A DNA stretch of 64,000 bases from Centrapalus pauciflorus (Eukaryota > Streptophyta > Magnoliopsida > Asterales > Asteraceae), in assembly GCA_020465985.1 (NCBI GenBank), contig JAANYP010002342.1, positions 62,001 through 126,000 of the forward strand, written 5' to 3'. Every line of letters begins with the position of its first letter. Position 1 is the stretch's first letter. Of this stretch, positions 1 through 10,783 are shown in pieces. The translations under genes and the position numbers were made by a program. The notes under the pieces were generated by a model that worked only from the letters and a program-made list of their open reading frames with translations, did not search any database and was not told where the DNA came from.

Positions 1-2154
1 TTTAGGATTTTTAAAACCAACTCCTTGTTTAGAATGGTAAAACCTAGTTTCTTTGGGCTGATTTAAATGGATAGTTTGTTCTGTTTGACCCCTTTTCAAA
101 AATGCATCGTCAAGGGTCTTTATTCTCGCGTACAAACTTATCCTTTCTTCTTCAATCATTTTGTATTTTTCTAAACTGTCTATATTTTCCATATTTACCA
201 CATCTAATTGTTTTGTAAGAACAGAAATTTCTTCTTTTAAAGAGAGTTTTTCTTTTGAAAGCGTTTCCATGCAAGATTCAAGGTATATATTCCTATCCTG
301 AACATCTACTTTTTCTATCAACATCTGTTTTATAATATTATGATTAGTTAACCATTTTGAATGATATAATTCAGATGATTCTTTCAGAATATGAGCTTGA
401 TGTTCAGCCTGTACATACTTTGCAGTTTCAGCATTTTATCTATCTTGTAGATCAAGTATTTGTGTGTGTAGTGTACATTCATTATCTAAAAATAATTTAT
501 TTACATGTGCAGGAATGTAATAGGAATATACCTCACTGGACTCGGAACCGGATGTGGAGCATTCGGGATCGTCGGTTGTAGTCATCAGACATGCTGGTGG
601 ATTTTTCATTTTCTCCCTCTCAGCAGCAATGTCTGAATTTTCAGCAGTGAAATCAGCACATGTCTCCAACCCCAGACGATCAACCATGTAGCAATTCTTG
701 CCCTTGTCATCCTCGTCTTCAGAATCTTCAGCATCCCAGTAGTCCTCCTGGGCGACAAGGGCTAACGCATCCGCTTTCTTCTTGGCAGCCTCGAGCTTTC
801 TCTCGTAATAAGCGACGTCTCTTTCGAAGTTATTCTTGCATTCCCTAGCAAAGTGGCCCGGTTTGCCACATTTGTAGCAGAGACGTTCATTAGTGGCCTT
901 CGGCTCATCAACTTTTGGCCTTTCCTCTCTTCTTTCCGCCGGCCTCTTGTCGGCCCGGCGGTGCTCGCGGCTGTCATCACGCCTCCGGTCCCTGCGGTCA
1001 TCCCGACGATCATCCCTTCGATCGTCCGGCCTGTCATCCCTGCGATCATCGCGCCTATCATCTCGCCTTTCATAGCGGCGATCATCGCGATAGTCGCGTC
1101 TATCATCATATCGTTGATCATCCCTGTCATCCCTTCGGTAGTCATCTCTGCGATAGTCATCGCGGCGGTCATCCCTCCTATCATCTGAGTACCTCCGTGG
1201 ACCGGTGTCATAACGGAGTTGGTTGTTGGTCTTGTTGGAGAACCGTCGCTGTTGGAGACGGTTGGTCCACAAGGCTATCTGTTCTTGGATCGAAGCTTCC
1301 TCCTCATCATAGACCTCACGCGGAGGAGAAGCATACCTGAACTGAGACGATGAAGAACCAGGAGCAAAAGATGGTGTCTGAATCTGCGTGTTGGTGATCA
1401 AGGCTAGCGAATCATTCAGTAACAACCCTGTGTTGGCTGATAGCAGTAGAAAGGCCAACTGATTTGCCATCGGCTTCTGTTGATCCACATCCCCTTGATA
1501 TTTCTTAAGCTCCTTAAAGACGACATTTATTGATACTTCAGGAATGTTCAAGACTCTTTTCGTTGCCCGACATGCAAGCTGCCACTCGGGGGCTAAGGCG
1601 GCAAAGAATTGGATGTTGATATCATCCCGATCCTTCTTGATGTGCAGTTTGTTTAACTCGTTAAGGACTGCACAGAACCTGGTGAATGTGGCTTGCAGAG
1701 ATTCCCCGTCTTTGGCGCGGAATTCCGAAAACTTTGCCTTTGCCTCCTCTATTTTGGCACGATCATCAAGATCTGCCCCCAGCATTTGGATTTCCAGCTC
1801 GTCCCACATTTCTTTTGCAGACATTTTACTGTCTACACCGACCAAAATATCAGTGGGGAGGGCTTGATAAATCATATATTCTGCCCTCTTATCACCGTGC
1901 TGGCGGTCCCTCTCGGCGTCATTTGCCGGCTCTCTTTCAACCTTTGAGGCTTGGACAAGGGGGTCAGCCTCGGGTCTGGCAGCTATCTCTCGATAGTAGA
2001 TGACGGGTCCTTCGGATATAGATTGAAGCATCAGGTTCCCGAGAGGTTGCATTCCAACGAACTTAAGGAACCGGGATTACCATTGTTCGTACTCATCGGG
2101 ATAGAGAACTGGTGGTCTGTTCTCAGATTCGAGTACTAGAGCTTCGCGAGACAT
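1..2154 (-). pseudogene. gag: gag (5' part of gag-pol) of copia element C, broken
   Basis: Gag forms the virus-like particle that packages retrotransposon RNA. The natural start is the ATG at 2154, because sense codons continue upstream of the later ATG at 2052. A TAA stop interrupts codon 26 (2077-2079), after which the frame is open to 438. Order: a UBN2/DUF4219-type Gag domain, a highly repetitive Arg-Asp (RRDD) tract at about 960-1200, a zinc knuckle CYKCGKPGHFAREC near 840-885, then an acidic region. A second stop (436-438) separates this from a frame that stays open to the window edge and encodes a Lys/Glu/Leu-rich coiled coil, the usual spacer before protease. Two nonsense changes make it a pseudogene, although long stretches are otherwise open, suggesting fairly recent decay. 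Confidence 0.85.
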
Positions 2155-3219
2155 TATGATTATGGGTGCTGATTAAGAATATGAAGATCTTAGAGGTGGA
2201 AACTGAAGACGGATGGGTTGGACTGAAAAACAGATTGTTCTGAATTCGGATGTTTGAAGTCGGATGAACAGTGTTTCGGATGAGGGAACCGAATTCGGAT
2301 ATGTTGATTCGGATGGGTTGTGTTCGGATGGGTTGATTTCGGATGGTGCACAGTAATTCGGATGGAGATTGTTCGGATGAGGTTCAAGTGCGGAAGTGGT
2401 CCTAATTCGGATGAAAAGTACTACGGGTGGGGACCAAGTTCGGTTAACCTAATTTCGGATGGACCTAATGGACCGAATTCGGATGAACAGTGGAAGGACC
2501 GAATTCGTTTGGACCGAAATTGGAAAAGTGGATAGACCGAATTCGGATGGACCGAAATGGGTGAGGTCCGAAATTGGAAAATTTTAAGAACAAGTCCTAA
2601 CAATGAAAGATGGAAAGCCTGATCTGAACTTCGGATGGTCCGAAGTTCGGATGGGACCGAAGTGTGGTCTGAAATAGGCTTATGATGGTCCGAAATTCAC
2701 CTAAGGAAGGTACGAATTGGACCGAAATGCGGTCCGAATTAGGATGAAATGAGGTCCGAAAATGGTGCCTATGTGGTCCGAAATACTACAGTAGTAATCC
2801 GAAATACAGCAGGTTTTTTACGATTTTCTAAGGCAGAATGAGCAGATTTCGATTTTTATTAGTTTTAAAGCCTAAAAACAGTTCTAAATGATTTATAAAC
2901 TATTTTAAACACTTTTGGTGATTTAAAACAACCTAAAAAACACTTAAAAAGAGCATGAACACGTGAAAAACCCACTTAAACAACCCATATTTTCAAACCT
3001 AATAATGGTCGATTCTTGATGATTTTAACAAAGATATGGAACTAAATGAGTTTAAAATCAGTAGAGAATGATAATGTGATGTTTATATGACCATTATAAC
3101 ATAAGAAACACGAAACAACAAAGGAACTGAAGATCTAACTGGTTGTTATGGAAGAATACGAAGAACACTCAAGAAACCCAGCAGAATCCGAAAAAATCAG
3201 TTTAAATCCACCCCTCTGA
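2155..3219 (-). repeat. Element C leader with TTCGGATG motif array
   Basis: This is the untranslated leader between PBS and gag. From about 2190 to 2800 it holds a dense, irregular array of TTCGGATG and its partner GGTCCGAA, with well over a dozen copies embedded in variable spacers. The part from 2830 to 3219 is AT-rich without obvious repeats. No convincing ORF is present. The array is not a simple tandem repeat: only the 8-bp core is conserved and spacing varies. Confidence 0.7.
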
Positions 3220-3231
3220 GCTCTGATACCA
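3220..3231 (-). promoter_or_regulatory. Primer binding site of element C
   Basis: The minus strand reads TGGTATCAGAGC, complementary to the 3' end of initiator tRNA-Met, the usual minus-strand cDNA primer of plant copia elements. It lies immediately downstream of the LTR end. Confidence 0.9.
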
Positions 3232-3233
3232 AT

Positions 3234-3578
3234 TGTAATGAAGTATTCCCGTATATTTTCAGCACCTTAATGATATTCTTATCATATACATGAAGAAACA
3301 AGCTCAATAAATGTAATATGATGAAGAAGAGACAATATGAATGTAGAGAGAATGGAACAGTGGCGGCTGATATTGATTTCAAATTAGTCAACCGTGTAGG
3401 TTGAAAAGTAACCCTAGGAGCCTTTTATAGGCTCCTTTAATTAACTTACATAACATGGCACTTTTGGCCCCTACACTTTGCATAAACATAAATTACATAG
3501 AAATAAAATACAAGACAAATTACAAAGACAATAAATATTATAAAACAACTCCTAAGATCGAAATAAATAAATCTAACA
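3234..3578 (-). repeat. 5' LTR of copia element C
   Basis: On the minus strand the segment begins TGTTAGATTT at 3578 and ends CATTACA at 3234, giving the TG...CA borders of a short copia LTR (about 345 bp). A TATA box (TATAAAAGG, around 3421-3431) is followed by a pyrimidine-rich transcribed region, and the PBS follows two bases after the LTR end. The outer edge is inferred from the TG dinucleotide and the change of sequence, because no second LTR copy is available for comparison. Confidence 0.65.
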
Positions 3579-4497
3579 AAAACAACTTAAAAAACAAAAC
3601 TAGAAATTTATAAACTTGAGTTTTTATGAAACTTCTTGTTGTTGGTGATTATATATATCATGCAAGACTTATATAAACATAAATATAAGATGAAATAAGT
3701 TAGTATTTACTTACTTTGAAGTGTTAGGAGTTTGATTTTGAGAAGAATTTTAAACCCTTGCAAGCTTTTCACCAAAACTCTTGAAATATTTGAACGAACA
3801 AAATTTTCAAAGTGTTGGCCTTGGGTTGTGGCTCTTGGCCGGATTCAAGAAGGAAAGAAAGGAGAAGGTTTTCTTTGTTGTAAGTGTGGAAATGAAATGA
3901 GAAGGGTGGTCTTATTTATAGGAAAATTTTGGAGGTTGAAATGATGGTGATAAGAGGGGTGGAGTAAAGATCTTGCAAAGCATGGTGAAAAATGAAGATA
4001 TGTGATGTTGATTGTGCATGGGTTGTGAAATAAAATATTGAGGGTGTGTACCTTGAGGAGGTGGCCGGCCTAGGGCCATAATTATGTGTATTTTCATTTT
4101 TTTTGTATAAATGTATTTAGAATGTATTCTTGTATTTCCCTTTTCTTGTAAATTCATAAATACTTTTGAATGCATTGTTTTAATGAATTGTTTTTGTCTT
4201 GCATAATTAATGTTAAGTAATTGTATTAGTATATAATTAGTGTCACTAATCATAGTTTAATTATGTACTTAGTTGAATTAATCCCTCAAATCGTAAATTG
4301 ATCGGATTAATTGATTTCTCGATTCATCGCACCGATTAATTTGATTCTAATTGAGTTTGATTCTAATTGAGTTGAATTTTCTAATAAACCTTGTTAATCA
4401 CTTGATTAATTCCTAATGACCACTGATTAGGCTATAATTGACTATTAAATACAGATTAGGTCATTGTTGCTAACCTGGTTTAGTGCCGAATGTTACA
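3579..4497 (-). repeat. Partial Ty3/gypsy-type LTR, minus strand
   Basis: On the minus strand the block starts TGTAACATTCGGC at 4497, has an AT-rich U3, a TATA box (TATAAATAAG, 3920-3911) and a downstream C/T-rich leader, a gypsy-like LTR layout. It is cut at 3578 by element C. At 4498 the sequence switches abruptly to gypsy pol on the plus strand, so this LTR is a separate insertion or a truncated/solo LTR. The family is not identified. Confidence 0.55.
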
Positions 4498-6353
4498 AAT
4501 GAGGATTTTGTGGTCTATACGGATGAATCGAGGTTGGGATTAGGTGCTGTATTGATGCAGCACGGAAAAGTCATTGCATACGCCTCAAGACAGTTAAAAC
4601 AGCACGAGAAAGATTATTTAACTCATGACTTGGGGTTGATAGCTGTTACGTTTATCTTGAAGTTATGGAGACATTATTTGTATGGCCCTAAGTGTCAACT
4701 TTACACGGACCATAAGAGTTTGAAATACATCTTTAGTCAGAAGGAGCTTCACATGAGACAACGTAAGTCTATGAAACTGATTAAAGACTACGATTATGAG
4801 ATACTCTATCATCCGGGTAAGGATAACGTGGTAGCCGATGCTTTAAGTCGCAAAACCTATGCTAAAGACTGCTGCTACATAATGAGTTCTACGATGTTGA
4901 CTTCTATGATAATTGATGATGTAAAAGCGGCACAAGTGGAAGCTTTAAAGGAAGAAAACATTGATGCCGAGGATATAAGTGAGATACTCTATCATCCGGG
5001 TAAGGCTATCTGGCTTGAAAGGTGTCTATGGGAGAATCTGGGTGCCGAAGTTTGGCGGCATGAGAAAAGTGATTATCGAGGAAGCGCATCAATCAAAGTT
5101 TTCTATACATCCCGGGAGAACAAAGATGTACAACGACCTAAAGCTGACTTTTGGTGGCCTGGATTGAAGAAAGACATTGGCCAGTATGTTGAAAGGTGCA
5201 AGACTTTCCGGCTTGTGAAAGCCGAACACCAGCAACCGTATGGTAGCTTGCAACCACTTCCCGTTCCGGAATGGAATGGGAGCACATTACAATGGATTTT
5301 GTCACAAAATTGCCAAAAGACTAGGCGTCAACACGATGCAGTATGGGTGATAGTCGATAGGTTGACTAAGTCTGCTCGTTTCATCCCTATCAGAGAAAGT
5401 TATTCGTTGGAGAGATTGACTCAGATCTATATGAGTGCAATTGTTTCTAGACATGGAGTCCCGAAGTCTATTGTGTCAGATCGGGATTGCAGCTTCACCT
5501 CAAACTTTTGGTCAGCCTTACAAGAAGGGTTAGGCATGAGATTTGCAATGAGTACAGCATACCGTCCGCAAACTGATGGCCAAAGTGAAAGGACCATCTT
5601 GACACTTGAAGATATGATGCGGTCGTGCATACTGGATTTGGGCGGTAATTGGGATGATCATTTACCATTAATAGAGTTATCGAATAACAACAGTTACAAT
5701 GCAACTATTAAGAAAGCACCATTTGAGGCATTATATGGGAGAAGATGTAGGACTCCTACGTGTTGGAGAGAAACAAGAGAGACTCCGATTGCTGGACCAA
5801 ATACAGTTGATTAGACTAAACATGAAAGCGGGTCAGGATCGACAGAAAAGTTATCATGATAGGAGGCACCAATCGATCAATTTTGATGTGGACGATTGGG
5901 TGTATCTGAAAGTATCACGTACGAGAGGTGTTACTCGGTTCGTGAAAAGAGGCAAGTTGCCTCCGAGATCTTTTGGACCGTTCAAGATAATTGAGAAAGT
6001 TAGGAACCAATCTTATCGTTTCGAGTTTCCTGAAGAGATGTCGGGCATACATCCAGTGTTTCATGTGGGGAATCACAGAAACTCCTTCACTACTGGCAAT
6101 GAGGATTGGGCTGATCACACTGAACTGAAGATTGATGAAAGGCTCCGATATGTGGAAGAGCTGGAATGTGTACTGGGTACCAAAGTCAAGAAGTTAAGAA
6201 ATAAAGAAATAGAAATGGTGATGGTACGTTGGAAGCATCATAAAGGAGCAAATCATACATGAGAGTCAAAGTTAGATATGATGAAAAGGTATCCACAACT
6301 GTTTGAAGCCAAGTAACTTCGAGGACGAAGTTTACGCGTGGTGGAGCCTAAGC
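4498..6353 (+). pseudogene. pol: Ty3/gypsy pol fragment: RNase H, integrase, C-terminal domain
   Basis: The frame begins within the RNase H domain (FVVYTDESRLGLGAVLMQ, then the YTDHKSLKYIF and DALSRK motifs), followed by integrase with the second catalytic Asp (VSDRD) and the Glu (GQSERTI), and the GDxVxLK-like and chromo-like C-terminal module (up to 6262). Breaks seen: a frame change at about 5010-5150, a compensated local frameshift at about 5270-5310 that destroys the first catalytic Asp region, a stop at 5811-5813 with the C-terminal part in another frame, and a stop at 6260 before the normal end. The reverse transcriptase and everything upstream are missing, replaced by the minus-strand LTR. 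A 25-bp segment is duplicated at about 4798-4823 and 4981-5006. The lineage resembles Tekay/Del. Confidence 0.85.
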
Positions 6354-6697
6354 TGTAACATCCTAAAAATTTAATTGTTGTAACTGAGGTTAATTAGTTT
6401 GAAATTTGTGATTTAATATAATTAAGTTGGATTATGTATGATAAGTACGCATTTGGAAAATTTAAAAGTTGGTTGCTATGTTGAGTTATTTAGAAATTTG
6501 AGAAATTTAATTTATTATTTAAGTATGATAAATTATAAAGTGTTAGTGATTATAAAATGAAGATGGAAATCTTCATTTAATGAAATCAGATAAGTGGAGG
6601 GGCTAAATGTGGTAATAGCCGAAAGTTGAGTATAAAAGACTCAAAAGTCTTTCATATTAAACATTACTCTCTCTCTCTCTCTCTCAAAAGAACCTAT
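6354..6697 (+). repeat. Ty3/gypsy 3' LTR, first part
   Basis: Starts TGTAACATCC directly after the pol 3' end and a purine-rich stretch, the standard start of Tekay-type LTRs. A TATA box (TATAAAAG, 6631-6638) and a (CT)n tract precede the interruption at 6697/6698, where copia element A inserted. The LTR resumes at 36494 and ends ...GGGTGTCACA at 38210. Confidence 0.75.
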
Positions 6698-7302
6698 TGT
6701 TAGTACATCCTGTGTGACGATAGAAGTCTAAGTTAGATAGCATTTTGTATAAGTCATGTTACTTGATATTGAATAGTAACAAGTGTTTGATATATATGTT
6801 TGATTATATATGTTTGATATTGATTGATTGTATGTTTGAACTTAGGGTAACGTATTTCAAGAAGTTCAAACATAAAACTCAAAGATAAATTCAAACATAA
6901 GATAAAACATAAGTTCAAACATAAGTTTGAAAGATAGGATTCGAATTTAAGGTAGGTTTGAATTTGTCTAAGAGGACAAGTTCGAATAGGCCTTGGGCCA
7001 AGTTCGAATTTGTCCTAGACGCAGTCGAACATGTCAGTATAATTAAGGGTTAATTCGATTAATTATTAGACTTTTGCAGAATTTGTCAGACGATTAGCAG
7101 AAGGCGATCTCGAACTTGATTGCAATCAGAGAGTTTCGTGAGGAGAGAATCATCGTGTTGGGGCGTTCTAAGTTGTTCGTCTATCACCGTGGTAGTCTCC
7201 GTGTTTCGGTGTGCGTGATATATCCGTCAAACAACTAACGAGGATTCCGCACTCGTTGGAAGGTGTCGCGTCAAGATAGATCCGTAGTCAACAGACCTTA
7301 CA
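6698..7302 (+). repeat. 5' LTR of element A
   Basis: The 605-bp LTR starts TGTTAGTACATCC and ends CCTTACA, two bases before the PBS. The same sequence recurs at 30874-36493 (split) and, reversed, at 54142-54471. Its 3' half contains several TTCGAA and TTCAAACATAA motifs. Confidence 0.9.
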
Positions 7303-7304
7303 AG

Positions 7305-7317
7305 TGGTATCAGAGCC
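7305..7317 (+). promoter_or_regulatory. Primer binding site of element A
   Basis: TGGTATCAGAGCC, complementary to the 3' end of initiator tRNA-Met, two bases after the LTR end. Confidence 0.92.
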
Positions 7318-7893
7318 ATTGGGTGTTCGTGGTGTTCTTCGTGTTCACTAGAAACATCTATGGTTTCTTGACGCTTTGGACGGTTACATCACATTTTTTG
7401 GATGGATTTTCGAGTTTACCAAGTAAGATATCGGACAATACTTTGCAATAGTTCAAGTTTTTGATTGAAATCAATATTTTTACTCTTAAAAATATTGGTT
7501 TAATCTGAAACCTTGAAAAATTCGAAGTATTAGCCGTTTTTCGAACTTGCGACGCTCGAACATCAAGGGGGTATTAGGGTTTACTCAAATTTCGAGTTTG
7601 TCAGGAAAATTTGCTCCTTTCGAAGTTCCTTAGGGTTTGATTCGAGTTTGGCAACTTCGAATTTGCTCAGTTTCGAGTTTCCATTAATTTCGAATTTAGG
7701 GATTTCGAATTTGATTAGCCTTCGAGTTTGCCATTAATTTCGAATTTAGTTGGACTTCAAACTTAATCTCGAATTTAATTCCAAACCAGTTTAAAATTAA
7801 TTAAATTCGAACATACTTAGGTTCGAAAGAGTTAATTTAAATTAATTTCGAATTAAATTTAATTAAGTTTTAACTCCAAAAATCTTTGAAACA
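7318..7893 (+). repeat. Element A leader with TTCGAA/TTCGAG array
   Basis: Untranslated leader between PBS and gag. From about 7540 to 7870 it contains many irregularly spaced copies of TTCGAATTT and TTCGAGTTT. The same core is frequent in the 3' half of the LTR (about 6930-7080), so the array spans the LTR-leader junction. No coding potential seen. Confidence 0.65.
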
Positions 7894-9150
7894 ATGACAA
7901 GTCTACAAAGGTTTATTGAGATGGATCACGAGGTCGGAAAAGTAAATTCTCCACCAAAGTTGATGAAATTGGAGGATTATTGTTGGTGGAAGGATAGGTT
8001 CGCCGACTTCGCTAGATTTAATGACATGAGGATGTGGATATGTATTGATGAGGGATATGTTCCTCCTACTACAAAGCTTGAAGGCCGTCAACGTATCTTG
8101 TCATATCAGAAGATGAAAGATGATGATAAGAAGCTTTATGAGGCCGAGAACCGAGCATTCTCAATCATTAGAATGGCCTTACCTCAGGAGATTCTACACA
8201 CATTTCGCAGTCAACGCACAGCAAAAGATTGTGGGATGCTTTGGAGAAACGGTGTGAGGGAAATCCCAGGGTTAGGAAAAATAGAATGAAAATGCTCAAA
8301 CAGCAGTTCGCGATATTCAAGGCATTGAAGAACGAAAAGTTGGATGAGACAATTACCAGATTCTATCATCTGTTAACTGAGTTAGACAACCATGATGTCG
8401 AGTACAGTGAGTCAGAGAAGATTGTCAAAATTCTAGATGTTTTACCAGCGAAATGGGAAATGTATGTGGCGCTGATAAAACATGATGAAGACAAGTTCTA
8501 TACTCTAACTCTTGGAAATGTCATAGGAACGCTGAGGGCCTATAACTTTGAATTGCTGAAGAAGGAACGGGATTATGACCAGGTACAGGATCCGGATATG
8601 TATATTGGAAAGTCCAAACCTTCAGGGGCAAGTGACGTGAAGACGGCTACAGCATTCTTCTCAGGAGAAACATATACTCCGGTTGACGCAGAAGACTCAG
8701 TGAGCAGGGCTTTCTTAGGGTTTTCTAGACCATAAGAAAAGCAAACTCAGTCTACATCTACATCTCAAGGGTATTCAAAAATGCTGATGAGCGCAAAATC
8801 AGCTGAAGACCATCTAAATCTGTTGGCTTCATTTGTGGCCGCCTATGGCAATTAAGTTCAAGGGAAAATCAACGATCCTGCGCTATAGGATGAGGATTAT
8901 GATCAAGTGGACCCTGATGATTTAGAGGAAATGGATCTGCAATGGCAACTGGCCATGGTAACTCAGCGAGTTAAAAGGTTCATCAAGAGGACCGGCAGAA
9001 ATCTCAACGTCAGTAACAATAAGATTGGGTTTGATAAATCCAAAGTTAAGTGTTACAACTGCCAAGGGTTAGGGCATTTCGCTAGGGAGTGTCAAAGACC
9101 TAAAGTCGAGAACTACCAGAACCAGTACCAGAATCAATCTCAAGGGAGAT
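7894..9150 (+). pseudogene. gag: gag of element A, broken
   Basis: ATG at 7894 opens a UBN2-type Gag domain: a WWKDRF motif near the N-terminus, then in a second frame from about 8229 the LWDALE-like, LKQQ and LTELDN motifs. A frameshift at about 8225-8240 separates the two parts. Further in-frame stops lie near 8733, 8853 and 8887, and the zinc knuckle CYNCQGLGHFAREC (about 9052-9095) is in the same reading direction. The layout and knuckle parallel the gag of B1/B2 further right. Several lesions make it non-functional. Confidence 0.85.
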
Positions 9151-10783
9151 AACAGCAAGGTACTTCAAGTAGTCAGGCAAATATAGCTGGTCTGTTAACC
9201 AATGTCACATCTGACAGACAGCTCGATGGAACATATGACTGGAGTACACATCCAGAGTCCAATGCTAGAGCCTTTATGGCTGAAGTAACGGAGACTGGAA
9301 GTACTGGAGCAGAGGAAGAAACAAGGGACATCAATCAAAATGAAAGCAGTCCTGTGTTGGTAGAAAAGTCAGAAGATCAGACGATTCTGGAGTTCGCCGC
9401 ACAGATGGCCAATGTGGAATCAGATCACGCAAAGGTAATTCTGAACTTCTCTATTTTCCGTGATTTATGTTCTTTATGTGCTACGTCTAATGATAAATTA
9501 AACTTAGTACTAGAATCACATCAAAACATAACTGCTCAGAATGTATCCTTAAAATCAGACAATGCTAGCCTTTTAGACATAAAGGAAGACCTTAGAAATA
9601 AGCTTAAGGTAGATGCCCAATATGTCATAGTTCTAAAAGACAAGCTCAGTGAGCAGTGTGTTAAATAAAACTCACGTATGAGCATGTTGAGGCATTGACC
9701 AAAGAGCTTAAGTGCAAAGAGGTTGAGCTAGCTGAATCTAAGGTTAAGGTAGCCGAGGTGAATAGTAAACTGGAAAAGTTTAGGAACTCATCACTCAACC
9801 TAGGGAAGATCTTAGATTCACAGCGTCAGTCTAAGAAACCTGTAGGTTTAGGATATAATGAGAGTCCTCCACCTTTTAATGATAACTATGTACCTCAACC
9901 TCAGGAGAAAACTGAAAAATCAGATGAATCAGAGGTAGCACCTGAACCTATGTCTGAACCAGTTAAGGATAATGAAACTAAGGTGACTAGTAATAATGTC
10001 AAGATTAAGAAGGTCAAATTTGTGTCATCCTCTAGTGATAAGCCTGTAGGACACGCAAAAATTGACTTTAATGATCAAGAGGAGGAAACAGTCACTATAG
10101 TTGAGACGAAAGAACAAGACACTAGTGAGACACTTAAGTCTAAGGGCACGCATAAGAAGCCGATTGACAAAATGTATTGCTTTAGATGTCATGAAAAAGG
10201 ACATGTTGCTTCTAGTTGTCCACATAGGAAGGTAGATTCTACTCCTAAACCTGGAAAGTCAGAACAACATAAACCTTCTACAAATGTTGCAAGCACAAGT
10301 GGTTCTCATAACACCGAGAAAAGTGTGCACGCCACACAAAAATCTGTTGTGAAACAAACACCTGCGTCAGGTCGACCCAAAGAAGTGATTAGGACTAATT
10401 CACCAAATAGAGTCACTAATTAATCTAGGTCATGACCGCAAAAAAATTACAGGAGTACTACACCTAACATAGCTTACATTCCGGTTAGGTCACACATTCC
10501 TGTAAGGCATCAAACACCATGTAGAGCTCAGGGATATCAATCGTAAATGCCCTATAATCGAAACTATTCAAGAGCTCCACAGCAAATGCTTACACAAAGG
10601 CCGAGAGTGAACTTAAATCAGTCTGCACCACAACAGGCTCTAAATCAAAGACCCAAGTCACCTGAAAGGAGAGATGGGTATTTGAAAGAGTTCAAGTATG
10701 TGGACGAGAATGGTATTACCAAGTCAGTCACGGCTTGGGTTCCCGTGATAACTAACCTCTTTTCTTTCATGTGCAGGAGATAA
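9151..10783 (+). pseudogene. Gag-protease linker of element A: coiled coil and second zinc knuckle
   Basis: Continuation of gag. Open segments 9276-9668 and 9695-10423 encode Lys/Glu/Leu-rich coiled coil, then a Pro/Ser/Glu-rich stretch and a second CCHC knuckle (CFRCHEKGHVASSC, about 10180-10222). Segment 10547-10783 has a basic, Gln/Pro-rich linker ending in an AWVP motif. Breaks occur at about 9666 and 10421. At 10750-10776 the DNA looks like an intron 3' end: CTAAC, a pyrimidine run and GTGCAG, just before protease, which continues in another frame. In the family this region links the capsid part of Gag to protease. Confidence 0.75.

Larger units (their letters stand above)
1..3578 (-). 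mobile_element. Ty1/copia retrotransposon 'C', 5' part
   Basis: Read on the minus strand, the order is LTR (3578-3234), tRNA-Met-type primer binding site, an approximately 1-kb motif-rich leader and a gag gene that runs off the left edge. This is the 5' half of a Ty1/copia LTR retrotransposon with a long coiled-coil Gag. Protease, integrase, reverse transcriptase and the 3' LTR lie outside the window or are lost. The LTR abuts a partial gypsy LTR at 3579, so C probably inserted into it. Confidence 0.85.

Noticed and set aside
762..1340. Several overlapping ORFs opposite and alongside the Asp/Arg-rich part of the C gag
   Set aside because: They are shadows of the RRDD repeat tract, which leaves other frames open. 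Composition is repetitive and unlike any protein domain.
7263..7451. 62-codon ORF overlapping the A LTR end and PBS
   Set aside because: It crosses the LTR border and the PBS; a chance open frame.
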